Position numbers and translations under genes: made by a program. The notes beneath the pieces are model-generated. The model was not told the origin of the DNA, made no database searches, and was given only the letters and a program-made list of their open reading frames with translations. Positions 9,122 to 18,010 of a DNA stretch of 40,075 bases are shown here, one piece after another (position 1 is the first letter of the stretch; each line of letters begins with the position of its first letter). The DNA comes from a virus. Where the stretch lies: IMG/VR virus record IMGVR_UViG_3300029927_000019, positions 1 to 40,075 of that record; one strand, written 5' to 3'.

Positions 9122-9445
9122 ATGGTTGCACAAATAGGCACAAATACAAATACAAGCGATGTTGTTACAACGCCTTCGGCTATAAGCGTTGACGCTTCCA
9201 CGGCAGTGACTTTATTACCTGAAAGAACTGATACCACCCCGTTTATTAGAGCTACTATCTACAACAGCGGCAATCAAACTTTGTGGATAAGAAACTACCC
9301 TGCATCTCAGGATAATTTAAAAAGAGGCGAACGACTTATACCTGGTCAGCAGCTTACTTTGGAATTGCCTAACATGGGAATAAATGAATATTCTGGCATT
9401 TACAACAGCGGAGGCGCGAGAGATGTTTTCGTGCAATACATATGA
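9122..9445 (+). CDS. Small beta virion protein (paralogue-like A)
   Basis: 107 residues starting right after the previous stop. It contains FIRATIYNSGNQTLWIRNYP and a GINEYSGIYNSGGARDVFVQY C-terminus, consistent with a small beta sandwich. The YNSG-N/T-x-T-x pattern recurs in the 112-residue protein at 9984, so the two may be paralogues or share a fold. Likely a decoration or neck-spoke subunit; inference. Confidence 0.6.
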   Translation: MVAQIGTNTNTSDVVTTPSAISVDASTAVTLLPERTDTTPFIRATIYNSGNQTLWIRNYPASQDNLKRGERLIPGQQLTLELPNMGINEYSGIYNSGGARDVFVQYI

Positions 9446-9984
9446 AAGATGGCGGCGTCCAGAGTTTTATAGACGAGAAAACCGGTGATATCTCTTTTGA
9501 TGGAGGGTCTGACAATAGGCGCAATGTATCCGCCAGATCAGCATCTAGAAAGTTCTACATATCCCGCGACAAAAGTAATTTGTATAGCTGGAAATCTAGG
9601 ATGACGTCCGCTAATGGGACTAATATATTTTATTTGCGAAACGATAACTCAGACGAAGATTTGTACATTGAAGAGATATTTTGCTTTTCAGATGCAAAGT
9701 GTGACTTCGACGTTAAATGGGTAACTGGCACGCCAACAGGAACGACAGTAACCGGCATTAACTGGAATAAAAACAACGGTAAAACGATAAGTGTCACGGC
9801 GCTTAATTCGGGGGTTACTGGTCTTACTGGGGATGGTGATATAATAGACATAGAAGTGCCAGCAGGAACGAGACAAAGTTATGATTTTGATGGATCGCTA
9901 ATACTTGGTGATGGTGACGCAATAACAATTACAACCGATGCAATAGCGAACGTGTCTATTAATATTATTGGAGGGTTTGAGTAA
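9442..9984 (+). CDS. Beta-rich virion protein, unknown
   Basis: 180 residues, ATGA overlap with the upstream stop. Rich in N, D, T, G and aromatic strand residues (NGTNIFYLRNDNSDEDLYIE). The two central quarters contain NDNSDEDLYI and a pattern like the neighbouring small beta proteins. No catalytic motif. Member of a four-gene run of beta-rich virion proteins. Confidence 0.55.
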   Translation: MKDGGVQSFIDEKTGDISFDGGSDNRRNVSARSASRKFYISRDKSNLYSWKSRMTSANGTNIFYLRNDNSDEDLYIEEIFCFSDAKCDFDVKWVTGTPTGTTVTGINWNKNNGKTISVTALNSGVTGLTGDGDIIDIEVPAGTRQSYDFDGSLILGDGDAITITTDAIANVSINIIGGFE

Positions 9985-10322
9985 TGGCCAGAGCACCCCA
10001 GAATTATGCAAGTAACTTGCAATTATCAAGCACTGTCGCTGATATTGTCGGCACTGTCACAACAAACACGATGGTAGTGGTTAGAAAGCTATCATTCTAT
10101 AACTCAGGAACAGTTAACAGGACTGTGACTGTTCACGTTGTTGAGTCTAGCGGAGCGGCTGATACTGGCAATACTCTTGTCGTTAAAGCGATACCGCCAG
10201 GGAAAACTTGGAATGTTATCGAGATACAAGGCGAGATTCTTGAAACCGGAATGAAGGTGCAGGCAAAGCAGGACGTCGGTACCGATGTGAATGCAAACTG
10301 TAGCGGCGCGGATATTACTTGA
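9984..10322 (+). CDS. Small beta virion protein (paralogue-like B)
   Basis: 112 residues. The segment VVVRKLSFYNSGTVNRTVTV followed by HVVESSGAADTGNTLVVKAI and a PPGKTWN turn is a compact beta-sandwich pattern and resembles the 107-residue protein at 9122. Start overlaps the previous stop (TAATG); its stop overlaps the TTG start of the next gene. Structural role inferred from the cluster. Confidence 0.6.
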   Translation: MARAPQNYASNLQLSSTVADIVGTVTTNTMVVVRKLSFYNSGTVNRTVTVHVVESSGAADTGNTLVVKAIPPGKTWNVIEIQGEILETGMKVQAKQDVGTDVNANCSGADIT

Positions 10323-10765
10323 TATTTGAACGTACCACGGACATGGATTTGGTAAAACGAATACTAACCACTGACGGTATATGGGAAATGATCGGGGGCC
10401 ACAGGCTAAAAAAAGAAGAATATAAGCCTGATGACTCTTGGTTATATGTGACGGGTGCGGTTGATGACGAGGTGACAGGTATTGTGCTGGTTCATGACAC
10501 GCCAAACGGTTATCACCAAGTACATGTACAGATCATTCCGGAATATAGAGAGCAGCATAGCAAAGAATTTGGCGACAAGGGGATGCAGTGGCTTTGGGAT
10601 AATACTTACTATAATACATTGGTAGCTTCTATCCCTTCACTATACCCAAACGTCAGGCAGTACGCAGAATTACAGGGCTTCGAGCTGATCGACACCCTAA
10701 AAAACGCTTATGAAAAAGATGATACAATGTACAGTAAATGGTTGATGGCCATAACGAGGAATTAG
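10319..10765 (+). CDS. GNAT-fold-like virion assembly protein (P22 gp14-like)
   Basis: 148 residues with a TTG start overlapping the upstream stop. The order of a strand with SWLYVTGAVDDEVTGIVLVH, then YHQVHVQIIPEYREQHSKEF, then a C-terminal SLYPNVRQYAELQGFELIDT matches an acetyltransferase-like (GNAT) fold, including the EYR..hs..fg helix region. Proteins of this kind lie just before ejection genes in P22-like phages (gp14 position; I recall a DUF2824 label). Whether it is catalytic is unclear. The next ATG in frame is at 10343. Confidence 0.65.
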   Translation: MIFERTTDMDLVKRILTTDGIWEMIGGHRLKKEEYKPDDSWLYVTGAVDDEVTGIVLVHDTPNGYHQVHVQIIPEYREQHSKEFGDKGMQWLWDNTYYNTLVASIPSLYPNVRQYAELQGFELIDTLKNAYEKDDTMYSKWLMAITRN

Positions 10766-10767
10766 AT

Positions 10768-11655
10768 ATGGGTGCGGCAGAAGATTTAGGTTTAGGTGGC
10801 GTAGTAGAGAGCCTCGACCCGTTCGGAGTTGTAGAAACTGTATCCGGTCAAGGTGCAGCAAAAGCAGCAAAGGACGCGGCTAGACTTCAAGCGGGGGCGG
10901 GTGCTGAGGCTCGTGATATTGCAGAGGCCGCACAGTTTAGACTTGAGGAAGGTCTTCAGCCTTTTGCAGAGTTTGGCGTAGATCAGGGTATAGGCCAGCT
11001 TCCAGGCTTGTTTGAGCAGCAGCAGGCGGCAATAAGCGATCCTACTTCAGGCGTTCTCAACAACCCATTCTTTCAAGCATTAGCGCAGCAGCAAGAGCAA
11101 CGACTGTTAAACGTTCAGGGTTCCAGGGGCAAAGGGTTCTCGGGTGGTACTGAAGATGCACTGAACAGAAACCTACTGTTACTCGGCAATCAATTCAGCC
11201 AGCAGAACATAGGCAATATTCAAGGCCAGATACAAAACCAATTCAATGCAGCAAATATCGGCCAAAGTTCAGCGGCTCAGGTTGGCGTGTCCGGACTTAA
11301 TACGGCAGGCAATATCGGCGGCATCCTTGGTAATGTGGCAAATGCTCAAGCGGCTGGAGTTATCGGACAGCAGCAGGCGCAAGCTCAAGGTATTAATAAT
11401 ATTATTGGCATAGGTTCGGGCCTTGCTGGCGGGGGAGGCGGGTTTTCTGATCAGCGACTGAAAACGAATATAGAGTTCTCACACGTACATCCTAGTATTG
11501 GTGTAAATATATACACTTGGGATTGGACAGAGGAAGCCAAGGCGATTGTAGGCGATCAAGACGAAACCGGCCCAATAGCACAAGAGCTTCGATTGACTAG
11601 ACCTGACTTAGTAATAACCGACCCTGCAACTGGCTTTTTAAAGGTGCTAATGTAA
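10768..11655 (+). CDS. DNA ejection protein (P22 gp7-like) with S74-like C-terminus
   Basis: 295 residues from ATG 10768, chosen because GAGGA sits 7 bases upstream; an in-frame ATG at 10738 would overlap the previous gene and lacks such a site. The body is A/Q/G-rich with Q-rich helices (GLFEQQQAAISDP, LAQQQEQRLLNVQG) and the glycine-rich GKGFSGGTED and GIGSGLAGGGGG segments, as in podovirus injection proteins. The last ~70 residues carry SDQRLKTNIEFSH, the hallmark start of an S74-type intramolecular chaperone/peptidase domain (Ser then Arg-Leu-Lys). Confidence 0.75.
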   Translation: MGAAEDLGLGGVVESLDPFGVVETVSGQGAAKAAKDAARLQAGAGAEARDIAEAAQFRLEEGLQPFAEFGVDQGIGQLPGLFEQQQAAISDPTSGVLNNPFFQALAQQQEQRLLNVQGSRGKGFSGGTEDALNRNLLLLGNQFSQQNIGNIQGQIQNQFNAANIGQSSAAQVGVSGLNTAGNIGGILGNVANAQAAGVIGQQQAQAQGINNIIGIGSGLAGGGGGFSDQRLKTNIEFSHVHPSIGVNIYTWDWTEEAKAIVGDQDETGPIAQELRLTRPDLVITDPATGFLKVLM

Positions 11656-12944
11656 TGTCATTTAATTTGAATGCAGAAATACCATTACTTGCTCAAGTGG
11701 CTGACCCTTTAGGCTCGGCTCAAAGAGGATTACAGGTAAGCCAGCAATTCCAACAGGCACCCCTACAAAACCAACTGTTACAGCAGCAAGTAGATCAGCG
11801 ACAGCAGGCATTGGTGGCTAACCAGAAAGCAGCAGCAGCAACAGAGCAGGATAGAGTAATAACCTCTCTAGCTTCAGGCTTCCAAGAAATATCTGGGTTA
11901 GTTGATGCTGGTGATTTTAAAGGCGTTGTTGATGTGTTGACTACTCGTAGAGCAAGATTGGTATCAGAAGGCAAAGATACCGCCATAACTGATGAAGCTA
12001 TACAGGCTTACCAATCAGGCGATGCCACATTAATCAACAGGGCTAATATTAAAGGCAAACAGTTGGTTGATGCTGCTATTAGCCGTAATTTGTTACAGCC
12101 CACAGGTGGCAGTGCGAGAGGTGGCCTAGCATCTGCTAAAACTGAAATATTCGATAACGGCACCATTATTAGGCAGCTACCCGATGGAAGCTCGGAAGTA
12201 ACCAACCCTGCTGGGGATATAGTCACAGGTAAAAATCGAGTCAAAGTTTTAAAGACAGCACGTGAAGAGGAAATTGCTTTCGCGGGCAAGCAGGCAGCAT
12301 CGAAAGCGGGTGGCGCTCTTGATCCGAAAGTATCTGATTTAGCTGCTGACAAACAGGCCAAGCTTGATTTTCAAAAGTCTAAATCCAAGTTTAATGACAC
12401 CATCTCTAGCACTGTTAGCGCCATTGGATCAGCTAAGGCAACCAATGACATAATGACGGACACAGCGAACGAGATTAAATCGTTTATCAGCGGGCTTAAT
12501 GCTGTTTATGGTGCGTCACTATCTGGCATACCTGGCAGCGAAGCTAAGAGGCTAAAGGGTCTTATTACTACAATGAAGGCGAACAGTGCTTTCGGTACTC
12601 TGATCGATTTAAAAGCTTCAGGTGGTACGCTTGGTGCAATTTCAGCATCAGAGCTAGAATTATTAGCCGCTAAACTTGGTAATCTTGATCAAAGCGGCGA
12701 CATACCAGAAATGGTAAGAGTCTTAGATCAGATACTTGAGCAAAATTCATCGTCTATTGTACGTATGGAAACTGCATTTGCTAGCGAGAAGGATAGATTT
12801 TCAAGGGGCTTTGGGGTGGAAGCGCCACAGGCACAGGTAGCTGATGAAGCACCGGCACAGAGAGAAGGCGGCGTTCTGCAAGTCGATGCTAATGGAAATC
12901 GTGCAATGGTATTTCCAGACGGTACTTTTGAAGAGGTTCAGTAA
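11655..12944 (+). CDS. DNA ejection / internal virion protein
   Basis: 429 residues. The N-terminus has long glutamine-rich helices (SAQRGLQVSQQFQQ, QLLQQQVDQRQQALVANQ) followed by alanine-rich helical domain and a C-terminal PQAQVADEAPAQ linker and a short beta end (NGNRAMVFPDGTFEEV). This architecture and its place between gp7-like and gp16-like genes fit the second of three injected proteins that extend a channel across the cell envelope. Overlaps both neighbours by one base (TAATG). Confidence 0.7.
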   Translation: MSFNLNAEIPLLAQVADPLGSAQRGLQVSQQFQQAPLQNQLLQQQVDQRQQALVANQKAAAATEQDRVITSLASGFQEISGLVDAGDFKGVVDVLTTRRARLVSEGKDTAITDEAIQAYQSGDATLINRANIKGKQLVDAAISRNLLQPTGGSARGGLASAKTEIFDNGTIIRQLPDGSSEVTNPAGDIVTGKNRVKVLKTAREEEIAFAGKQAASKAGGALDPKVSDLAADKQAKLDFQKSKSKFNDTISSTVSAIGSAKATNDIMTDTANEIKSFISGLNAVYGASLSGIPGSEAKRLKGLITTMKANSAFGTLIDLKASGGTLGAISASELELLAAKLGNLDQSGDIPEMVRVLDQILEQNSSSIVRMETAFASEKDRFSRGFGVEAPQAQVADEAPAQREGGVLQVDANGNRAMVFPDGTFEEVQ

Positions 12945-14578
12945 TGGCTTTTGATCCATCGACAGCTAGACCGGTTCAGCAATCAGGCGGCTTTGATATC
13001 GCTACGGCTAAAAACGTAGAGCCTGAACAAGCGACAACCGAAGATCCTGGTATATTCGAGCAATTCGTAGCGCCCGTAGTTGCACCATTTGCGGAAGGTG
13101 CGGCAGCGGTATTACGTGGCGGCTTAACCTTGGCAGAAAGTCTTACTATTGACCCTGCTAACGCCGCATTACAATTGGCCGGTGTTGATGCTCAGATACC
13201 TAAACCTAGTGAGTCTGAATTTGGCCAGTTGGCAACGGCTGGCGGATTCTTGGAAGAAGGCGTAGCGAGAGACATTATTAGAGCTGGTGGAGAATTAGCT
13301 GCTCCAGGTGCAGCCATTGGACAATTTACAAGAGCAGCGGCTAGGGCTGTTCCTGTTGCTCAAGGTATAAAAAGCGGTATAGCTCAACAATTATCCCAGG
13401 GTACGGCGGCGGCTGATGTTGGTCTTTCGGCTGTATCCGGTGCAGGAGCTGAAGTTGGCCAGAAAGTAGGCGGTGATGTTGGATCTGCTATTGGGGCTAT
13501 TGCTGCACCATTGGCGATCGTAGTGCCTATACAAGCAGCTAAGAGCGCAGCTAGCAGCTTACTCAAGAAAGCAGCCCCTACTATTACCGAGCTTAAAGAT
13601 ACCGCTAGAGGCATATACAAATCACTAGACGACTCAGGCATCACCGTCCCATCTAGGTCATTCGATGATTTGGCTGATGACATTGTTGTAACCTTGCGAA
13701 AAGAGGGTTCTGATGTTGATTTGACACCAAAGGCAATAGCTTTAGGTAATCGATTAACCAGAGAAATGGGCAACGCTAAAACGTTAACCGAGCTGGATAC
13801 CCTGAGAAAAGTGGCAAGAGGCGCAGCTGATAGCTTAGACCCTAGTGAGCGAAGATTGGGTGCAATAGCAATTCAAAAGATTGATGATTTCTTAGATGAT
13901 ATTCCTGGTGAGGTACTTGGCGGCAAAGAAGCTGGCAAGGCATACCGCGCAGCTCGCGACTTATGGCAGCGAGCAAAGAAAGCTGAAGTGTTAGAAGCGG
14001 CAGTGGTTGATGCTGGTAGTCAAGCAAGTGGATTGGAGAACGGATTAAGAACACAATTTAGAGCGATATCTAAGAAGATAAACCGAGGCAAGCTGAAAGG
14101 CTTCACGGGTGAAGAAAAGCGGGCTATTGAGAAGGTAAGCAACGGCACCAACGCAGGAAATATAGCTAGATTCTTAGGCAAGTTTGGCATTTTAGATGGC
14201 GTTACTTCTAGGACTTTAACCACAATGGGTGGAATCGGTATAGCTGGTGCGGCTGGTGGTACGGGGGCGGCTGCGGCAGTCCCTTTAGTTGGTCAACTTT
14301 CTGGATTCCTGGCTAAAAGAATGACGCAAGGTAACGCAGGTATGGCAAGCGCCATCGTTAGAGCTGGCAAGAATAATAGAAAGGTTATCAGTGCATACCT
14401 AAAGTTCACCCCCAAGAGCGAGCGTCAAGCAGGTGAATTGTCTCAATTGTTCCTGGCTAACAAGGTTCCGGTAGGCATGATTAAATCATCAAATCCATTG
14501 ATATCGGATGCAGCAATTATTGCAACATTGGCAAAACAAAACGACAAGAAAGAGGCTCAATCTTCGTCAGCACCATAA
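12944..14578 (+). CDS. Large DNA ejection protein (P22 gp16-like position)
   Basis: 544 residues. An amphipathic N-terminal FEQFVAPVVAPFAEGAAAVL segment and two alanine/glycine-rich hydrophobic stretches (residues ~160-200 and ~430-460, AGAAGGTGAAAAVPLVGQLS) could insert in membranes. Between them lies a soluble helical domain (residues ~215-400). It is the third and largest of the ejection genes. The C-terminal codons overlap a small minus-strand gene (14557-14688) tail to tail. Confidence 0.7.
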   Translation: MAFDPSTARPVQQSGGFDIATAKNVEPEQATTEDPGIFEQFVAPVVAPFAEGAAAVLRGGLTLAESLTIDPANAALQLAGVDAQIPKPSESEFGQLATAGGFLEEGVARDIIRAGGELAAPGAAIGQFTRAAARAVPVAQGIKSGIAQQLSQGTAAADVGLSAVSGAGAEVGQKVGGDVGSAIGAIAAPLAIVVPIQAAKSAASSLLKKAAPTITELKDTARGIYKSLDDSGITVPSRSFDDLADDIVVTLRKEGSDVDLTPKAIALGNRLTREMGNAKTLTELDTLRKVARGAADSLDPSERRLGAIAIQKIDDFLDDIPGEVLGGKEAGKAYRAARDLWQRAKKAEVLEAAVVDAGSQASGLENGLRTQFRAISKKINRGKLKGFTGEEKRAIEKVSNGTNAGNIARFLGKFGILDGVTSRTLTTMGGIGIAGAAGGTGAAAAVPLVGQLSGFLAKRMTQGNAGMASAIVRAGKNNRKVISAYLKFTPKSERQAGELSQLFLANKVPVGMIKSSNPLISDAAIIATLAKQNDKKEAQSSSAP

Positions 14579-14688
14579 TGCTTTTTATGGTACGCGGCGG
14601 CGGTGAGCTTCATTTCTTTAATGATCGCATCCTTAACCCATATGCCAACTAGGGCTATGAATATTAAGGTGTAGATGAAGTAAGACAT
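14557..14688 (-). CDS. Small single-pass membrane protein
   Basis: 43-residue ORF beginning MSYFIYTLIFIALVGIWVKD, a clear transmembrane helix, followed by a basic/helical tail (AIIKEMKLTAAAYHKKHYG). GGAG sits 8 bases before the ATG. It overlaps the last 22 bases of the ejection gene and the 3' end of the broken HNH gene on the same strand, so it may use the HNH promoter. Function unknown. Confidence 0.6.
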   Translation of the reverse strand: MSYFIYTLIFIALVGIWVKDAIIKEMKLTAAAYHKKHYGADED

Positions 14689-15075
14689 TTGGCTGCTCCG
14701 TGGTTGGCGTGGAAACCGTATTTGATGTTGGCGGCTTTTCTTGCGGCTATGGCGTCATCTTTGTCGTCAAAAAAACCTAAATGCACAGCCTTGCCTTTTG
14801 ACATTATTCTGGCCTGCCAGTGACTCGTTCCTTTTTTGGTTTATATGATCTACGTGGCCTTCCGGCATGCTTCCAGTCATGTACAAAAACGCGAGTCTAT
14901 GCTGCAAATGGTTTATTCCTCCTGTATTTATAGCCGTGTATCCGTCCGACTTTGTACTTCCTGCTCTATCTCCAGGGCTTATTGATTTGGCCATGCAGTG
15001 AGGCTTAATCCAAGTAAAAACACCCGTATCAGGGCAATAGTGTAATTTATCTTTTAATTCTGATTGTGTGATCAT
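14664..15075 (-). pseudogene. Broken HNH-AP2 homing endonuclease (internal deletion and frameshift)
   Basis: The intact N-terminus (TQSELKDKLHYCPDTGVFTW, then HRLAFLYMTG...GHVDHINQ) aligns with the HNH protein at 17987-18502. The frame then reads into SLAGQNNVKRQ and stops at 14767. A shift by one frame gives SHWQARIMSKGKAVHLGFFD and AARKAANIKYGFHANHG, the C-terminal part of an AP2 DNA-binding domain homologous to the end of the other copy (KWQAFIKVSGKNHYLGRF...CGFHENHGD). The DNRW...LR part of the HNH and the first half of AP2 are missing. The join lies at or near an A6 run at about 14836-14841. Probably a non-functional free-standing homing endonuclease. Confidence 0.8.
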
Positions 15076-15078
15076 GTT

Positions 15079-15138
15079 AATTATCCGTTAAGTAATTATC
15101 GTTCTGATTTGGGGGCGACAAGCGGAGAACGAATCCGC
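15079..15138 (-). promoter_or_regulatory. Pseudoknot leader upstream of the broken HNH gene
   Basis: In plus coordinates: hairpin GCGGA 15122-15126 / TCCGC 15134-15138 with loop GAACGAA. Loop bases 15127-15132 pair with TCGTTC at 15099-15104, giving an H-type pseudoknot 16-17 nt wide. On the minus (sense) strand the second pseudoknot strand is followed by AATTACTTAACGGA, which includes the ribosome site. The same layout with compensatory changes precedes the second HNH gene at 18505-18564. Confidence 0.6.
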
Positions 15139-15180
15139 GTTTCGGGGTATCCCCCTAGTCACTTCGACAGTAAAGCCCAA

Positions 15181-15210
15181 TTTCCAGGCAATTGCAAGTA
15201 ATGCTATACT
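15181..15210 (+). promoter_or_regulatory. Putative sigma70 promoter for tailspike gene
   Basis: TTTCCA at 15181-15186, 18-base gap, then extended -10 TGCTATACT (TATACT at 15205-15210). It lies 33 bases before the ATG at 15244, with AAAGGA as ribosome site. This would let the tailspike be transcribed independently of the long late transcript, across the HNH insertion. Confidence 0.5.
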
Positions 15211-15243
15211 AAGCAAATACAACACTAAACAAAGGATTTCACG

Positions 15244-17577
15244 ATGGCCTTCACGCAAATCGCAGGTGATGCACTCCAATACATTGAGAATAACATTGCA
15301 GCAGTCGACGCATATATAAAGCTGTATGCCTCAGAAACCACTACACCTATATCAATGTCAACAGATTCAACGGGTGGAACGCTATTAGCCAAGGCCAAAG
15401 TAAACAGCCAAGGCAGAGCGGTTAATGGTTCGGATGCTGTATTTGTCCCTCATATTGATCAAAAGTATCGTTTCGTTCTATATCCGAATGCTACTGACGC
15501 CGATAATAACACCTTCGGCAATGCGCTTTATGATATTGACAAGATTTTCCCATTCTTAACTACACAGCAATTCGGCTTTGTTAAAGACTTCCCAACTTTG
15601 GCGCTAGCGGTATCTGATGCAGCGCTTGATGACGGTGATGTTTTAGACATAGCGGAGAGAGCTACCGGCATAGGTGGCGGCGGGAAGTGGAATGTTGTTC
15701 TAAGTTCTACTGTTACAGAGAACACTTTCACAGTCGTACAATGTACCGGCGTTGCTACTTTATCCTTGGTACTTAGAAAAGTATCCGGCAGCGTTGATTT
15801 GATTGCTGCTGGTGGTGACCCTGGTAACGTGACATTTATAAATTCCGCTTGGATTGCTGCGATGGAGTTATTTTCCGATGGCAAAGGCGGCAAGCTAATT
15901 ATTCCTCCTGGTGAATACCTTATAGAGCCTACATTCAGGGCTGCTGGTGATTTGGCCAAACAGATCGAATTCCCCTATGACAACGTAGAGGTTGAATTAA
16001 GAGGCTGCACGCTTAACGTCGATAGTCACGACAATAGATACATGGCTATATTATTTGGCCGCAAACGTGGCTCTACTTCGACCACACCCAATCGAGTTAG
16101 TAACATATCGTTAACGGGTACGGGAACCATCAAAGGTGAGAGATCGACACATTCCCCAGTAGATACCAACTACGGATTCGGCATTTTCATTGCGAACTGC
16201 CAAGATTCGAACATAACCACGCCGACTGTACTTGATGTATTTGGCGATGGGATAATGATTGACGCTCTACCCTATGGCCCTGCTGATGGTGACAATAACA
16301 ACGATTCTACCTGTATAAACGTAAATATATACGGTGGACTGATTAAGAATAACTTTAGAAATAACGTGTCCATCCTAAATAATAAGGGGATAGATTTCTG
16401 GGGAACTGTTGCCGATGGTGCTAACGGTGGATCACCTCAAGCTGGTTTTGATGTAGAGCCTGATTTCTTCCAAGTATCTGGTGATTTTATATGTGAACGC
16501 GTTGGGTTGCATGGCGTTAAATCCATTAACAATCTTGGCTCCGGTATAGAAATAGTTGATACCAGCCCAGGCCGCATTGATTCGGTCACTATTACAGCGC
16601 CTTACGTTAAGAACTGTGGCACGTCATCCAACGGTTTTGGTGGCATTCGAGTAGTTTCACCCGATGGCACAGGATCAGTCACCATTACGTCAGCAGAAGT
16701 GCTGGAGTGTTTCGGTGTTGGTATTGATATCGATGGTGCTGGTTCAGGTAGTCAGGCTTCAGCGCGACGAATCAAGGTTATCGCACCCTTTGTTAAAGGC
16801 ATACTTGAAGGCACTAAAGAAGGAACAACGCTAGGTCATGGCATAGGGGTTCGGAACGGCGTTAGAGGGGTTGATATTATCAATCCTACTGTTGAGCTTT
16901 GCGCCAGACAGGGAATTTATGTGAACGGTAACGGTGATGGCACAACCGCTGCTACTGGTGTTTCTGACATAAACATAACCCTACCCAATGTATATGCGAA
17001 TAGTCAGGTTACAGATGACACCTACGACAACATACTGATCAATCTTGGATGCCAAAACGTATCTGTACATGGCGGAACGATTCGTAAAGACCACCCAACG
17101 GAAACGACAACTAACCAGCCTAAATATGGTGTAAATGTTCTTTCTAATGAGTGTCATGTACTGGACGCAGATGTACTAGCTTCAGGTGCTACAGGTGATT
17201 TAAACGCACCTTTTGAAAAGATAGTAGACACCATTGCCGGTAGGGATTGTATTATTCGACCGCTGGCAGGCTATAAGAACGCGTGTGCAGTTTTATCAGG
17301 TGTACAGAATGTAGATGGCACTGGTACTTTCAGCGTAGCTATAGCGCATAACCTTGATACTTTAGCGCTGGCAACTCCGTCACTTCTCGATGATATTGCA
17401 TCTCAAATTAGAGTGACGATGATTGATGAGGGTACATTGACCGGTGATCCTGTTGTTGTTACTAGAGTCGTTTCGATTGACGCTACAAACATAAATGTTA
17501 AGTTTACAGTCGTAACAGCTGGATCAGGTGGCGATCAGATGCGCGTATCTGCAACTGTTAACCCTCCGGTTATATGA
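15244..17577 (+). CDS. Tailspike / receptor-binding protein
   Basis: 777 residues. The N-terminus (MAFTQIAGDALQYIENNIAA...ASETTTPISMSTDSTGGTLL...FGNALYDID) resembles particle-binding domains of podovirus spikes. Residues ~200-640 are a repetitive right-handed beta-helix pattern (short strands, N/G turns such as GIEIVDTSPGRIDSVTITAP and GIYVNGNGDGT). The last ~100 residues form a beta-strand end domain. The likely role is host surface polysaccharide binding and possibly cleavage. The stop overlaps the start of the M23 remnant (ATGA). Confidence 0.8.
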   Translation: MAFTQIAGDALQYIENNIAAVDAYIKLYASETTTPISMSTDSTGGTLLAKAKVNSQGRAVNGSDAVFVPHIDQKYRFVLYPNATDADNNTFGNALYDIDKIFPFLTTQQFGFVKDFPTLALAVSDAALDDGDVLDIAERATGIGGGGKWNVVLSSTVTENTFTVVQCTGVATLSLVLRKVSGSVDLIAAGGDPGNVTFINSAWIAAMELFSDGKGGKLIIPPGEYLIEPTFRAAGDLAKQIEFPYDNVEVELRGCTLNVDSHDNRYMAILFGRKRGSTSTTPNRVSNISLTGTGTIKGERSTHSPVDTNYGFGIFIANCQDSNITTPTVLDVFGDGIMIDALPYGPADGDNNNDSTCINVNIYGGLIKNNFRNNVSILNNKGIDFWGTVADGANGGSPQAGFDVEPDFFQVSGDFICERVGLHGVKSINNLGSGIEIVDTSPGRIDSVTITAPYVKNCGTSSNGFGGIRVVSPDGTGSVTITSAEVLECFGVGIDIDGAGSGSQASARRIKVIAPFVKGILEGTKEGTTLGHGIGVRNGVRGVDIINPTVELCARQGIYVNGNGDGTTAATGVSDINITLPNVYANSQVTDDTYDNILINLGCQNVSVHGGTIRKDHPTETTTNQPKYGVNVLSNECHVLDADVLASGATGDLNAPFEKIVDTIAGRDCIIRPLAGYKNACAVLSGVQNVDGTGTFSVAIAHNLDTLALATPSLLDDIASQIRVTMIDEGTLTGDPVVVTRVVSIDATNINVKFTVVTAGSGGDQMRVSATVNPPVI

Positions 17578-17677
17578 TAAGAATAAGAGGTCAGGATATC
17601 TGGGGCGCTGGTCATTACAAGGCCCCCAGAGGCAAGCGCACGCACAAAGGTATCGACATAGTATGGCAAAAGGGCTA
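17574..17677 (+). pseudogene. N-terminal remnant of an M23 peptidase lysin
   Basis: The ORF begins at ATG 17574 (ATGA overlap with tailspike) and reads MIRIRGQDIWGAGHYKAPRG then KRTHKGIDIVWQKG and a stop. The IRGxDxWGxG...PRGxRxHxGxD pattern is the start of phage M23 metallopeptidases, and HKGID is the first zinc motif (His, Asp). The remaining ~100 residues, including the HxH motif, are absent. The matching C-terminus lies at 18611-18691, beyond the M15-HNH cassette. Confidence 0.7.
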
Positions 17678-18010
17678 ACGCTAGGCGAAAAACAAAGAGA
17701 GTTTACCTTTATGGTGTCTCTGTTAATCCAGAGAGCTTATGAGCTAGGCTATGAAATGACGTTTGGGGATGCGTATAGAGACCCTAGGCTATTTGGTTGG
17801 TCAGGTGAAAAGAAAGGCTATGGTAGGTCCAGATCTAACCATAAGAAACGATTAGCTATAGACCTTAACTTATACAAGAACGGCGTTTACTTAAGAAAGA
17901 CTGAGGACCACCGAGAACTAGGAGAATTTTGGGAAAATATCGGGGGTTCATGGGGCGGCAGGTTTAACGACGGAAATCATTATTCGCTAGAACACAACGG
18001 GATGAGATAA
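17663..18010 (+). CDS. Endolysin, M15 L-Ala-D-Glu / D-Ala-D-Ala peptidase
   Basis: 115 residues from ATG 17663 (upstream codons in this frame are out-of-frame M23/tailspike sequence). Family hallmarks: LTLGEKQREFTFMVSLLIQR, then GDAYRDPRLFG, zinc motif SNHKKRLAIDLN (His and Asp ligands), and the C-terminal GRFNDGNHYSLEHNG with the third ligand and catalytic region. It is complete for this compact class. It cleaves the peptide stem of peptidoglycan at lysis. No signal peptide, so the 3-TM holin downstream presumably releases it. Its start lies inside the M23 remnant, with only a distant AAAGG upstream. Confidence 0.85.
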   Translation: MAKGLTLGEKQREFTFMVSLLIQRAYELGYEMTFGDAYRDPRLFGWSGEKKGYGRSRSNHKKRLAIDLNLYKNGVYLRKTEDHRELGEFWENIGGSWGGRFNDGNHYSLEHNGMR

